DNA of 52,821 nucleotides, taken from contig NZ_LYVF01000168.1 of the NCBI RefSeq assembly GCF_001655685.1, forward strand, positions 1 to 52,821, in the 5' to 3' direction. The notes beneath the pieces are model-generated. The model was given only the letters and a program-made list of their open reading frames with translations. It ran no database searches and was not told the DNA's origin. This document shows, one piece after another, positions 1 through 7,914 of this stretch. Source of the DNA: Desulfotomaculum copahuensis (lineage in GTDB: Bacteria; Bacillota; Desulfotomaculia; Desulfotomaculales; Desulfovirgulaceae). Within the stretch, counting starts at the first letter, position 1, and the number at the start of each line of letters is the position of its first letter. A program made the translations under genes and the position numbers.

Positions 1-246
1 GGGGATTGCTCGGCGGCCACTGTAAAAGGCAAAGAGTCTGTTGCCATGGCTCTCGGCTACCAAAGCAAGGCCAGAGGTGCCCTTGGGTGCTGGATTGTTT
101 TGGCCGAGTGGGCTTGGGACGATAAAGGCGATTGGCACATTATAGATGTTCAGTGCGCCAAGGTGGACGGAGAGAAAATAAAGGCCGATACCTTCTACCG
201 CTTAGAAAACGGCAAATTTGTTGAGTGCGAGGATGAGGAAGAATGA
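1..246 (+). CDS. Phage-associated small protein, 5'-truncated by window
   Basis: Frame 1 is open from the first base through the internal ATG at 46 to the stop at 244-246. The residues before that ATG (DCSAATVKGKESVA...) read smoothly into the rest and match a phage domain with a G-x-S-A-A...SVA-x-A-x-G pattern followed by a Trp/Glu-rich segment and a VDG-x-KIKAD motif. The true start therefore lies upstream of the window and the ATG at 46 is internal. Function is not known. It precedes the recombination genes and overlaps the next gene by an ATGA. Confidence 0.7.
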   Translation, partial: GDCSAATVKGKESVAMALGYQSKARGALGCWIVLAEWAWDDKGDWHIIDVQCAKVDGEKIKADTFYRLENGKFVECEDEEE

Positions 247-443
247 AACGCGATGTCGCAGCCTTTGCAGGCAGCAAAATAGATTTTAGTCGGTATCTCG
301 CTGACATGCGGGCGTGGCTTAAAGAGCACCCGGAGATGGATAAGTTCATCTGGGTCAATAGTTCATGTTCCGACGTTATTGCGGTAGGTTATGCAATTAA
401 CCACATGGCCGCAAAGAACACCAATATCAAGGAGGCGGTATAA
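243..443 (+). CDS. Hypothetical phage protein, 66 aa
   Basis: The ATG overlaps the previous stop (ATGA) and has a purine-rich GAGGAAG just upstream. No domain is recognised. The short, mixed-charge protein has no transmembrane segment. It ends one base before the ATG of the putative annealing protein, whose AGGAGG ribosome site lies inside its 3' end, so the two are probably translationally coupled. It is kept as real because of this tight packing. Confidence 0.6.
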   Translation: MKRDVAAFAGSKIDFSRYLADMRAWLKEHPEMDKFIWVNSSCSDVIAVGYAINHMAAKNTNIKEAV

Positions 444-1466
444 ATGTCCATGAATGCGGCTCCAAACCAGACCGCCATAGCGGTTTTGAATGAGTATCCT
501 CCCAGTAAGTTTAACTTACTGATACCAGTCAAGACCATGCAGGAAATCAGCCCACTGCATAAGGTCGTAATTAACCAGGTCCAGATTAACCCGGACCCGA
601 AAAGCGGCAAAGACGTATATGCCGAGAAAAACGGCGAGCTTGCCCTCACCAAGAAGGGGCTGGCAAAACTGATGGCAGCGGCCAATATCCAAGTGGTGGA
701 CAGCAGGCCAGTAACGCCTCAAAAGTGTCAGCGTTGCGCCGAGGTGGCCAGACAGACCAGAATGGCACCCCGGTGCGGAGATTGCCCCAGTTCAGATGAT
801 GTGGCCTACCAGGTGACCATTGCCGTTCCGGAGCCCTCTGGGACCTGGCGCATGGTCAGAGCCACCAAAGAGATCCGCGTCGAGGAAGAGCGCAAGCGCA
901 TGACCGAAAAACAGTTTGAGCAGTTTTTCCCGTTCAGGACGGAACATTGCGAGACCAAGGCTTTAAACAGAGCACTGCGTGAAGCCCTAATGCTCAGTCC
1001 AACCTACACAGCGGCAGAACTCCAGAAGCCTTTTGCTGTGGCCTATGTTGTTCCAAATATGGCTGACCCTGATATGAAAAAGGCTGTGGCCGCCAGATAC
1101 GCTGGTTCAGTAATTGACTTGTTCGGCGTACAAACGCGCCGCGGCCACGGGGACCAGCTTCAGCAACGGTATCTTACCGGTGAGGTAGAACAGCCACCTA
1201 TGGTAGAAATCGGTCCAGACGAGCCCGATGAGGCGGATTATCAACTTATGGACGAAGAGCTTCCGCCATGGGAACAAGATGAACCAGCGGCTGAAATGAC
1301 GCAGGATATTATCGCATGTGAGGGATGCGGCCAGGAAATATCGGCCACGGGGAGTTGGTCGCCGGAAGCCATTCGAGATTACAGCCAGCGGACATGGGGT
1401 AAGGTTTTATGCCCTGAATGCCAGAAGGCTGCCCGCAAGAACGGAAAGGCGGGTGGCAGACGATGA
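444..1466 (+). CDS. Putative single-strand annealing (RecT/Rad52-like) protein
   Basis: This 340-residue protein starts at ATG 444 after AAGGAGG. Around residues 170-190 is an ETKALNRALREAL segment of the kind seen in Rad52-type annealing proteins. There are two Cys clusters: residues about 93-115 (CxxC...CxxC) and a C-terminal zinc-ribbon-like CEGCG...CPECQ around residues 288-326, resembling the zinc tail on Gram-positive phage recombination proteins. It directly precedes, with an ATGA overlap, a SbcD/SbcC-like nuclease pair, which fits an exonuclease-annealing recombination module acting on replicating phage DNA. The family call rests on context and weak motifs; a direct homology search would be needed to settle which annealing-protein family it belongs to. 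Confidence 0.5.
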   Translation: MSMNAAPNQTAIAVLNEYPPSKFNLLIPVKTMQEISPLHKVVINQVQINPDPKSGKDVYAEKNGELALTKKGLAKLMAAANIQVVDSRPVTPQKCQRCAEVARQTRMAPRCGDCPSSDDVAYQVTIAVPEPSGTWRMVRATKEIRVEEERKRMTEKQFEQFFPFRTEHCETKALNRALREALMLSPTYTAAELQKPFAVAYVVPNMADPDMKKAVAARYAGSVIDLFGVQTRRGHGDQLQQRYLTGEVEQPPMVEIGPDEPDEADYQLMDEELPPWEQDEPAAEMTQDIIACEGCGQEISATGSWSPEAIRDYSQRTWGKVLCPECQKAARKNGKAGGRR

Positions 1467-2683
1467 GCATCCGCGTTCTCCATTTTGCGGATCTGCACAT
1501 GGGAGAATACCCCGGCCCAACAGTGGCCGGGGAAAACTCCCGCCTCAAAGACATTGAGAAAATGCTGTACCATATCGCCAATGAGGCCCAGGTTGGCATG
1601 TATGACCTGGTGGTGTTTGCTGGAGATGCATTCAAAACCCGCAGGCCATCATACCGTGAGATTCTCACCGTAGCCAACGGCTTGGCTCACGTTGCGCCCA
1701 GGGTGCCGGTGGTAGCCATATCGGGCAACCACGACACCCCAAATGACGGCAGCGAGGGCGCATGGGATGTAATTGCAGCAATGAATATTCCGGGGCTGAC
1801 GGTGCGAACCAGGCCAGCAGCGGATGTCATCCACACCAAATCTGGCCCGGTGCAGGTGTTCTCACTCCCTTACTTCACCAAATCAACCCTTTTGCAAAAA
1901 GAAGAATATCGCGACCTCACGCTGGAGCAGATTAACAAGCTCCTGGGCGAAAAGGCTATGGACATCGTGCGCCACTTCGCGGGCCAGCGTGACCCAAGAA
2001 TGCCATCCATTTTGATGGCTCACCTATCAGTTACAGGTGCCGAGCTATCAAACGGTCAGAACATCTTCATGGGCGCGGAGCCTGTTCTGTCAGCGGTTGA
2101 ACTGGAAGCGTTGGGGTTCGATTATGTGGCCCTGGGACACATCCACAAGTTTCAACAGCTGTCACCGCGGGTGGCTTACAGCGGCAATCCGGAGCGCATA
2201 GACTTCGGTGAAGCCGACGAGGACAAAGGATACCTATCGGTCGAGCTGGAGCCTGGCCAGGTGCCGGTGCTCGAGTTTCACAAGACGCCAGCGCGGAAGT
2301 TCGTAACTGTGGAGGTTGATCTCGAGACACCAGAGGACCTGGAGCGGTTCTATGACGACCTTTCAGCCACTTATTCGGACGGGTCCTTCCTTCTGCTTCC
2401 GGATACCACTGGCGCAATGGTGCGGGTTAAATATCGGGCGCCAGATGACGTGGCGAAGATGGTCAATCATCAGGAAATTATCCGGCGCTTGCATACAGCC
2501 GGAGCCCATTACGTGGCTGGCATCCAGGCCGAAGTCGAGCGTTCGAACCGGGCCAGAGATGAGGAAGTAACCGAGGCTATGAGTGTCCGTGACGCCCTGC
2601 TCAAATACCTGGATAAAAACAATATTCCTGATGATGGTCTCTCCAGCCTCGCTCAGGAACTTTTGCAGGAGGTGGCGATGTAA
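1463..2683 (+). CDS. SbcD/Mre11-like metallophosphoesterase nuclease
   Basis: The protein has 406 residues from ATG 1463, which overlaps the upstream stop. Calcineurin-like phosphoesterase motifs are in order: I near the N-terminus (HFADLHMGE), II (VVFAGDAF), III (ISGNHDTP, the GNHD signature), then MAHLSV and ALGHIHK carrying the later metal-binding His residues. This is the nuclease subunit that pairs with SbcC/Rad50 ATPases (phage T4 gp47-like). It would trim double-strand ends to feed annealing-mediated recombination and recombination-dependent replication. The stop overlaps the ATG of the SbcC-like gene (TAATG), so the subunits are coupled. Longer in-frame starts upstream overlap the previous gene and lack a better ribosome site. 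Confidence 0.9.
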   Translation: MSIRVLHFADLHMGEYPGPTVAGENSRLKDIEKMLYHIANEAQVGMYDLVVFAGDAFKTRRPSYREILTVANGLAHVAPRVPVVAISGNHDTPNDGSEGAWDVIAAMNIPGLTVRTRPAADVIHTKSGPVQVFSLPYFTKSTLLQKEEYRDLTLEQINKLLGEKAMDIVRHFAGQRDPRMPSILMAHLSVTGAELSNGQNIFMGAEPVLSAVELEALGFDYVALGHIHKFQQLSPRVAYSGNPERIDFGEADEDKGYLSVELEPGQVPVLEFHKTPARKFVTVEVDLETPEDLERFYDDLSATYSDGSFLLLPDTTGAMVRVKYRAPDDVAKMVNHQEIIRRLHTAGAHYVAGIQAEVERSNRARDEEVTEAMSVRDALLKYLDKNNIPDDGLSSLAQELLQEVAM

Positions 2684-5229
2684 TGGAACCTATTAAGATA
2701 AGTTTAACCAATTTCGGGACTTATAGTCACGAGGATGTAGACCTGTCAGGCATCCACCTGGCGGTGGTCAGCGGTCCTAACGGTGCCGGGAAATCCACTC
2801 TTTTCACAGATTCTCTGCTCTATGCCCTCTTTGGGGCTAGCAGGACAGGCAATCTGGACGACCTGGTCCGCAAAGGCGAGCAGGATATGGCGGTTGAGGT
2901 CCAGTTTATCTTGAACGGACAGGAATATCGTGTCATGAGGTCCAGGAGTACCAAAGGCCGGGGTAAATCTGGTCTTGAGCTACAGGTCCGCAACGGGGAT
3001 GAGTGGCTCGCGCTATCCGGCTCCAATATCAGGGATACGGAGAAGCGTATTCAGGACCTACTCAAGGTTACCCAGGAGACGTTCACCAGCTCATGCCTGA
3101 TCCTCCAGGGGCGAAGCAATGAGTTCACAGTCAAGGGACCGGCGGAGCGGAAGAAGGTCCTGGGGGAAATTCTAGGGCTGGAGGTTTATGACCGCCTCCA
3201 GGCGGCGGCCAAGGAAAAGGCCAAGGCCCTGGACGGCGAGATTAAAGCCCTTAAAGACCGCCAGGCGGCCATTGAGATCCAGCTTGCCGAAGTATCCGAT
3301 TTGGAAGCCAGGAAATCCGATATTGAGGCAAGCATTGCGCAAAAAAATGCAACCATCGCATCCTTGCAGGAGCAGCTCGACCATGTGAAGCGGCAACAGG
3401 CAGAACTAGAGGCTAAAGCCGCTCAGTTTGATGGCCTGTCATCCGAGGATGATAGGTTGGAGCGGGAAATCGCAACGCTTCAACAGGAACGGGCAGGACT
3501 TGAACACCGGGTAGACAGGGCCAGGAAAATGTTGGCCAGCGAGCAGCAGATCCTCGCTAAGGTCAAGGAATGCGAGCAGGTCAAAGCACGGATAGCAGCC
3601 CTTGAGGCAAAGCTCCCACGCCTTCAGGCGGTAGCCGATGAGGCCAGGAAGTTGGAAAGCCAAAAGGCCCAGGCTTCCCGGACTATTGCGCAGGTAGTTG
3701 GGCAAATCAGGGAAATTGAGGCCGTCCTGTCTAACCGTGCAGAGCTGGAAGCGGCGGCGGAGCAATATCAGAAAGCAACAGCGGACCTTGAGACCATCGA
3801 TGCTATTGGAGAGCAGTGGCTGGCGCTGGACCAACAGGTAAAAGACGCGCGGCGAATATGGGAACGGGCCAGCTTCGAGCTTGAGGCCAGGACCAGGGAG
3901 CTTGAGAAAGAGCTGCAAGCACTGAAAACCAAGGCAGCAATGCTCGAGGATAGCGGGTGTATTGACCCTGAACGAGCATCCTGCCGGTTCCTGGCCGACG
4001 CACAGCAGGCAAAAGCAAAGATGGCGGAAGTGCAGACGGAGCTTAATGCCCTGGATAAATCGGAGGTGGAACGCCTGGAGCAGACCTGGTGCGAGCTACA
4101 GGCCAAGAAGGACGCCATCGGTTACGACCCATCTGAACGACAACGATTGAGAAACCTGGTCACTTCCTTGCGGCATAAAGCCGAACAGGCGGCGCAATTG
4201 GGTGCTAAGGCTGAACTACTACAGAACCTTAAGCACCAGGAACGGCAGCTACGGGAAAGTCTGGCCGATATCGAGGCCAGACATGCGGCACTGAACGACG
4301 AGGGGCACCAGCTCCAGGCCGAATTGAAGGACCTACAGGCGCTTAAGGCCTCCCTTCCAAACCTTGAACGGTGGGCGGCAGCCAAGGATGAACTGCCAGC
4401 AGCTCGGCAAACAGTGGCCGAGGCGGAACAACGATTTACATGGTATCGGGAACAGATTGTCGAACGGACAGCAAGGCGGGCAGAGATAGCGCGTCAGCTC
4501 GAGGAACGGGTTATCTTATGGGCCGAGCAATCAAAACTCGGGAATGAGGCGACATCCCTTAAGGCTAACATCGATGAGTGCAACCGGGCGCTGTCGGCCC
4601 TCCAGCGAGAATTGGGCATGGTCGAGCAACGACTGAAGGCTATTGATGCCCTACGAGCAGAGGCTGAGGACCTGACGGGCAAGCTGGCACAAATCGCTGC
4701 GCTACAAGTGAAGTATCAGACCTTGGTGAGGGCCTTTGGCCGAGATGGCATTCCAGCCTTGATCATCGAGAACGCCATTCCAGAGCTGGAGAGCATCACC
4801 AATGAAATACTGGGGCGTATGACTTCCAATGGCATGAACCTGCGGTTTGAGACCCAGCGGGAGTTGAAATCGGTTAAAGGCGCCGTCTCGGAAACACTGG
4901 ACATCATTATCAGTGACTGGCGTGGAGAACGCCCTTACGAGACATTTAGCGGCGGCGAAAAGTTCAGGATTGACTTCGCCATCAGGATTGCACTGAGCAA
5001 GCTTTTGGCACGGAGAGCTGGGGCGAGCTTGCGGCTGTTGGTCCTGGACGAGGGCATCGGCAGCCAGGATGCTGAAGGGCGCGAGCGGCTTATGGAGGCT
5101 ATAGCGGCCATTGAGAAGGACTTCGCGAAAGTTATAGTCATCAGCCACGTCGAGGAAATTAAAGAGGCCTTCCCCACTCGAATTGAAGTGGAGCCTGGGC
5201 CGGATGGAAGCAAGGTGAGGGTGGCATGA
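2683..5229 (+). CDS. SbcC/Rad50-like SMC ATPase (nuclease partner)
   Basis: This 848-residue ATPase has Walker A GPNGAGKS near residue 34, long heptad-rich coiled coils over about residues 180-680, an ABC signature SGGEKFR around residue 755 and Walker B LLVLDEGIGSQD around 785-796. At the coiled-coil apex, where Rad50/SbcC carries a CxxC zinc hook, this protein has two Cys separated by seven residues (C-IDPERAS-C), so the hook is not canonical. It partners the SbcD-like nuclease immediately upstream, as T4 gp46 partners gp47. Length suits phage/bacterial SbcC-like proteins. A role in phage recombination-dependent replication is inferred from the neighbouring annealing protein. Confidence 0.92.
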   Translation: MEPIKISLTNFGTYSHEDVDLSGIHLAVVSGPNGAGKSTLFTDSLLYALFGASRTGNLDDLVRKGEQDMAVEVQFILNGQEYRVMRSRSTKGRGKSGLELQVRNGDEWLALSGSNIRDTEKRIQDLLKVTQETFTSSCLILQGRSNEFTVKGPAERKKVLGEILGLEVYDRLQAAAKEKAKALDGEIKALKDRQAAIEIQLAEVSDLEARKSDIEASIAQKNATIASLQEQLDHVKRQQAELEAKAAQFDGLSSEDDRLEREIATLQQERAGLEHRVDRARKMLASEQQILAKVKECEQVKARIAALEAKLPRLQAVADEARKLESQKAQASRTIAQVVGQIREIEAVLSNRAELEAAAEQYQKATADLETIDAIGEQWLALDQQVKDARRIWERASFELEARTRELEKELQALKTKAAMLEDSGCIDPERASCRFLADAQQAKAKMAEVQTELNALDKSEVERLEQTWCELQAKKDAIGYDPSERQRLRNLVTSLRHKAEQAAQLGAKAELLQNLKHQERQLRESLADIEARHAALNDEGHQLQAELKDLQALKASLPNLERWAAAKDELPAARQTVAEAEQRFTWYREQIVERTARRAEIARQLEERVILWAEQSKLGNEATSLKANIDECNRALSALQRELGMVEQRLKAIDALRAEAEDLTGKLAQIAALQVKYQTLVRAFGRDGIPALIIENAIPELESITNEILGRMTSNGMNLRFETQRELKSVKGAVSETLDIIISDWRGERPYETFSGGEKFRIDFAIRIALSKLLARRAGASLRLLVLDEGIGSQDAEGRERLMEAIAAIEKDFAKVIVISHVEEIKEAFPTRIEVEPGPDGSKVRVA

Positions 5230-5477
5230 TCAGGATTATTCACGGCAAACACATAGGGGCGTTCGGTTTAATGCCGGCCGCCCCGGGCACCTGCCCGGAG
5301 TGCGCGGTGGATCACCCGCCTGAGTTGCCCCATAACCAGCAGAGCCTGTTCTACCAATACAAATTTTACAATGACCACGGTCGGTGGCCGACCTGGGAAG
5401 ATGCCATGTCCCACTGCAGTGAGGACATGAAGACCATCTGGCGGGAGGAACTGCGAAAGCGGGGTGTAGAGATATGA
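5226..5477 (+). CDS. Hypothetical phage protein, 83 aa
   Basis: The start overlaps the SbcC-like stop (ATGA) with an AAGGTGAGGG ribosome site. It contains a CPEC motif (about residue 19) plus His and a later Cys, but too few ligands to call a zinc ribbon with confidence. A QQSLFYQYKFYNDHGRWP segment in the middle is amphipathic. Its stop again overlaps the next gene (ATGA). No function is recognised; it belongs to the early operon. Confidence 0.6.
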   Translation: MIRIIHGKHIGAFGLMPAAPGTCPECAVDHPPELPHNQQSLFYQYKFYNDHGRWPTWEDAMSHCSEDMKTIWREELRKRGVEI

Positions 5478-6004
5478 AAACTGCAATCGAGTGGTGCCCA
5501 TATTGCGAAAACGAAGTCGAGGTTCATGCAGAGAGTCCTTCTCCTTGCCCGGTTTGCGGGAAGACATTGGTGCCATGTTCGATTTGCCAAGATAGCCTAA
5601 GCCGGCCTCATTTTGGCTGTAATTGGACTAATGAGAGGGGATGCTGGAGATTTAGAAGACCAGATTTGAATATTGAGTTATACAAATTCACGATCAACGC
5701 CATCGAAGCGAAAAGGAAGGCAAGCAAAGGTGAAGTTACGACACTTGAATTTGCTAGGATGGCACAATTGCGCCCCGATATATGGTGCGATATTAGGGCG
5801 TTCCGCAAAGTAGCTACAACCAAAGAACTAAAAAATATAAAAAAACGCTGCGGAGAAGTTGGTATGATTATGATTTTGCAGTTATTATCCGCTTTACTTG
5901 TCTTTTTATCATCTGTAGAAATGTTTTTTGGTAAATACGAACCAGCTATATTCGGTATTCTCTTGGCGATATGGATAAAACTTGTGCTAAACGATCGAAC
6001 ATGA
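5474..6004 (+). CDS. Zinc-ribbon protein with C-terminal membrane segment
   Basis: The 176-residue protein begins with CPYCENE...CPVCGKTLVPCSIC, a double CxxC zinc-ribbon over about residues 8-38. The last 45 residues form one or two hydrophobic stretches (MIMILQLLSALLVFLSS and AIFGILLAIWIKLVL), so the protein is probably membrane-anchored with the zinc ribbon inside the cell. Local DNA is more A/T-rich than its neighbours, which suggests a separately acquired gene. No family is recognised. It may be an accessory (moron-like) gene. Confidence 0.6.
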   Translation: MKTAIEWCPYCENEVEVHAESPSPCPVCGKTLVPCSICQDSLSRPHFGCNWTNERGCWRFRRPDLNIELYKFTINAIEAKRKASKGEVTTLEFARMAQLRPDIWCDIRAFRKVATTKELKNIKKRCGEVGMIMILQLLSALLVFLSSVEMFFGKYEPAIFGILLAIWIKLVLNDRT

Positions 6005-6026
6005 GATGAGATCCCGGAGGTGGACA

Positions 6027-6224
6027 ATGCTTGAGTGGTCTTGCCCCTACTGCAAACAGAGTATGTTTAGCGCCTACCCGGCGCGAGATCAGGAGAAAGT
6101 GAGGTGCATTCATTGTGGACGGTGGTTTAACAACCCATATCACGAGATTGCTGGTAGATCCCGAGCTGAACGAAGCACTAACGGCACTCCAGGTGGCAAA
6201 GAACCACCTGGACCTGGCTGTTGA
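6027..6224 (+). CDS. Small zinc-ribbon protein, 65 aa
   Basis: ATG 6027 was chosen because GGAGGTG lies seven bases upstream; an earlier in-frame ATG at 6006 lacks a site. Residues 6-9 (CPYC) and about 27-30 (CIHC) form a C2-C2 zinc knuckle with basic residues between. The C-terminal third is low-complexity (Gly/Pro rich) and may be read-through of the overlapping gene's DNA. Function is unknown; nucleic-acid or protein binding is possible. Confidence 0.5.
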   Translation: MLEWSCPYCKQSMFSAYPARDQEKVRCIHCGRWFNNPYHEIAGRSRAERSTNGTPGGKEPPGPGC

Positions 6225-6489
6225 CCAGGACATGGTAGAAGCGGCTTGTTACGAGATTACAGCCGCGGAACTGCGGCTAAGGGCGATAATCAGGAGGGCC
6301 AAAGCGGAAAGGGGTGATATGGTTGGTCAAGTGGATGCCAGCAGAAAAAGGCTATTTGAAGATCAAGGTGCAGTGCCCAGAGTGTGGCCTCATGGTGGCC
6401 GGCAAAATAGACATACGGGAAGCGAAGGCCAATATCCCCTGTCAGTGTGGCCGGGCAACGCTCCAGATACTGCTGACGAACGGGTTTGA
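6115..6489 (+). CDS. DUF2508-like helical protein; 3' half doubtful
   Basis: From a GTG at 6115 the first about 70 residues form two amphipathic helices ending in EITAAELRLRAIIRRAK, which resembles the YaaL/DUF2508 family of small Firmicute proteins. After about residue 72 the sequence turns Arg/Pro-rich and loses this character, exactly where another frame (6314-6547) shows a convincing zinc ribbon. Either the two genes overlap by about 170 bases, or a base error/frameshift near 6,305-6,335 splits one gene. The start is uncertain because no good ribosome site is visible. Confidence 0.4.
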   Translation: MDGGLTTHITRLLVDPELNEALTALQVAKNHLDLAVDQDMVEAACYEITAAELRLRAIIRRAKAERGDMVGQVDASRKRLFEDQGAVPRVWPHGGRQNRHTGSEGQYPLSVWPGNAPDTADERV

Positions 6490-6547
6490 ATGGGAAATTG
6501 AAAGGCCGGCGGCAGGAAGTAATTTTTTTAACCTACAGGATTGGTAA
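6314..6547 (+). CDS. Small zinc-ribbon protein (possible frameshifted half)
   Basis: The frame encodes CPECG...CQCG around residues 21-46, a typical zinc knuckle, so it is probably translated. Possible starts are GTG 6314 or ATG 6335; neither has a clear ribosome site. It overlaps the 3' part of the DUF2508-like frame, whose residues there look non-coding. It could be a separate gene or the continuation of the upstream gene after a frameshift. Confidence 0.42.
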   Translation: MIWLVKWMPAEKGYLKIKVQCPECGLMVAGKIDIREAKANIPCQCGRATLQILLTNGFEWEIERPAAGSNFFNLQDW

Positions 6548-6596
6548 ATCTGACCTGCATTGCCAATTGCCTTTCCGAAAGTTGAGGGTGAAATGT

Positions 6597-6920
6597 ATGA
6601 CCTACTTACCGGTTATAGATTTTCGGCGCAAGAAGTATCAAGCCTTACGCAAAGCAGTATATGAACGCGACAATTATACTTGTTGTGTTTGTGGAGCAAG
6701 ACCTGACTATATCCCGTGCGATTACGACGGGCGATACACCTTATGGGTGCGAGATAGGGTTTTGGAGATCGACCATATTAGGCCGCGCATTTTTGGTGGA
6801 GATCATTCCATGAAAAATCTTCGCACTATCTGTAGTTCTTGCAACTCACGAAAGGCCCAAACAGAACGAAAAGGGAGGTGGGGATGTGGCCTGGATAGAG
6901 AGCCATCAGGAATTAGCTAG
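6597..6920 (+). CDS. HNH endonuclease
   Basis: The 107-residue protein from ATG 6597 has a purine-rich GAGGG upstream; longer in-frame starts exist but give an unlikely N-terminus. It shows the HNH layout: CxxC near residues 23-26 (CCVCG), the catalytic EIDHI followed by an Asn-containing KNLRTIC, and the second zinc pair CSSCNSRK. It is a metal-dependent DNA endonuclease. Many such phage genes sit next to the terminase and help packaging. This one lies about 7 kb before the terminase, inside the replication block, so a homing-type or recombination role is equally possible. Confidence 0.85.
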   Translation: MTYLPVIDFRRKKYQALRKAVYERDNYTCCVCGARPDYIPCDYDGRYTLWVRDRVLEIDHIRPRIFGGDHSMKNLRTICSSCNSRKAQTERKGRWGCGLDREPSGIS

Positions 6921-7914
6921 GCATCCAAAAACGAGAAAACTTGCCCGGATTTTGGGGGTTTCTATCCCAACGGTAATTGGCCACCTCCACCTCCTTTGGT
7001 GGTGGGCCATGGACTATGCTCAGGAAGGAACACTGGAACGGTATGACGATAGCGACATCGCCGATGCGGCCATGTGGGAAGGTGACCCTGCACAGTTTTT
7101 GGATGCTCTTTATACAGCGGGTTTTATTGATCAGGATGAACACGGAGTGTTTTCTATTCATGATTGGCACGATTACGCAGGACGATTACTGGAAAAACGG
7201 CGTGCCGATGCGGAAAGAAAAAGGTCAACGCGGCACCGTCCAATGGATGTCCAACGGACGTCCATTGGATGTCCAACGGACGGCGCAGGTAACCTAACCG
7301 TACCTAACCAAACCGAACATAACCAGACCGTAAAAATAGATACACATGCGCCTGGCGGCGCGTCCGCGCAACCTCAAAATCCATCTGACCAACCTGCTGA
7401 CCAATCTGGCGAGCAGCGAAAGCGGGCCAAGACCCAGAAGCAGGAAGAGTTGTTTGCGAGGTTTTGGGCGGCCTACCCTAAGAAGCGTTCAAAGGGTCAG
7501 GCCGAGAAAGCGTGGGCTAAACTCCAACCGGACGAGCAGCTCGTGGAGACAATGTTAGCAGCCATCGAGCGGGCCAAGAAATCCGAGGAGTGGCGCAAAG
7601 AGAACGGGCGCTATATCCCATACCCTGCTACCTGGCTAAATGCCAAGGGGTGGGAGGATGAATACACCATCGCAGCGGAGGTGAATTCAAATGCACAGCA
7701 TCGGGGATGTACTCCAAAACCTTCGGCCTTTGGAAACGCAGTCCAGGCCAAGAACCGCTTTGCGGGCCTTGCAAGGGACGGAGGAACAGGGCGTGTCATT
7801 GGACGCCAGGATAGCCCAAATACAGGCGGAAATAGCCAGGCGTCAGGAAATCCTAGAGAAAGCGCCGGTGATAACGAAAGTCATAAAGTCGCCGCAGGAG
7901 TGTCCATGGCGTGA
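6886..7914 (+). CDS. Phage replisome organizer / replication initiator
   Basis: The protein has 342 residues from GTG 6886 after GGGAGGTGGGG. An N-terminal winged-helix-like region (residues 1-110: SHQELARHPKTRKLARIL...HDWHDYAGR) is followed by a low-complexity linker and a C-terminal WAAYPKKRSKGQAEKAWAKL...YIPYPATWLNAKGW segment typical of replisome organizers that recruit the helicase loader. Four tandem 11-bp iterons lie in the linker-encoding DNA, as the lambda origin lies inside gene O. The last 75 codons overlap the helicase-loader gene by 224 bases in another frame, an unusually long overlap. Confidence 0.8.
   Translation: MAWIESHQELARHPKTRKLARILGVSIPTVIGHLHLLWWWAMDYAQEGTLERYDDSDIADAAMWEGDPAQFLDALYTAGFIDQDEHGVFSIHDWHDYAGRLLEKRRADAERKRSTRHRPMDVQRTSIGCPTDGAGNLTVPNQTEHNQTVKIDTHAPGGASAQPQNPSDQPADQSGEQRKRAKTQKQEELFARFWAAYPKKRSKGQAEKAWAKLQPDEQLVETMLAAIERAKKSEEWRKENGRYIPYPATWLNAKGWEDEYTIAAEVNSNAQHRGCTPKPSAFGNAVQAKNRFAGLARDGGTGRVIGRQDSPNTGGNSQASGNPRESAGDNESHKVAAGVSMA
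7238..7281 (+). repeat. Four tandem 11-bp iterons, candidate phage replication origin
   Basis: Four back-to-back units read GTCCAATGGAT, GTCCAACGGAC, GTCCATTGGAT and GTCCAACGGAC; units 2 and 4 are identical. Each contains a near-palindromic TCCA-N-TGGA/CGGA core and the period is about one helical turn. Because 11 is not a multiple of three, the array is not a protein-repeat artefact. A G-poor, C/A-rich tract (about 7,290-7,345, several AACC repeats) follows and could be the unwinding element. The location inside the initiator gene is classic for lambdoid-type phage origins. The function is inferred. Confidence 0.65.
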
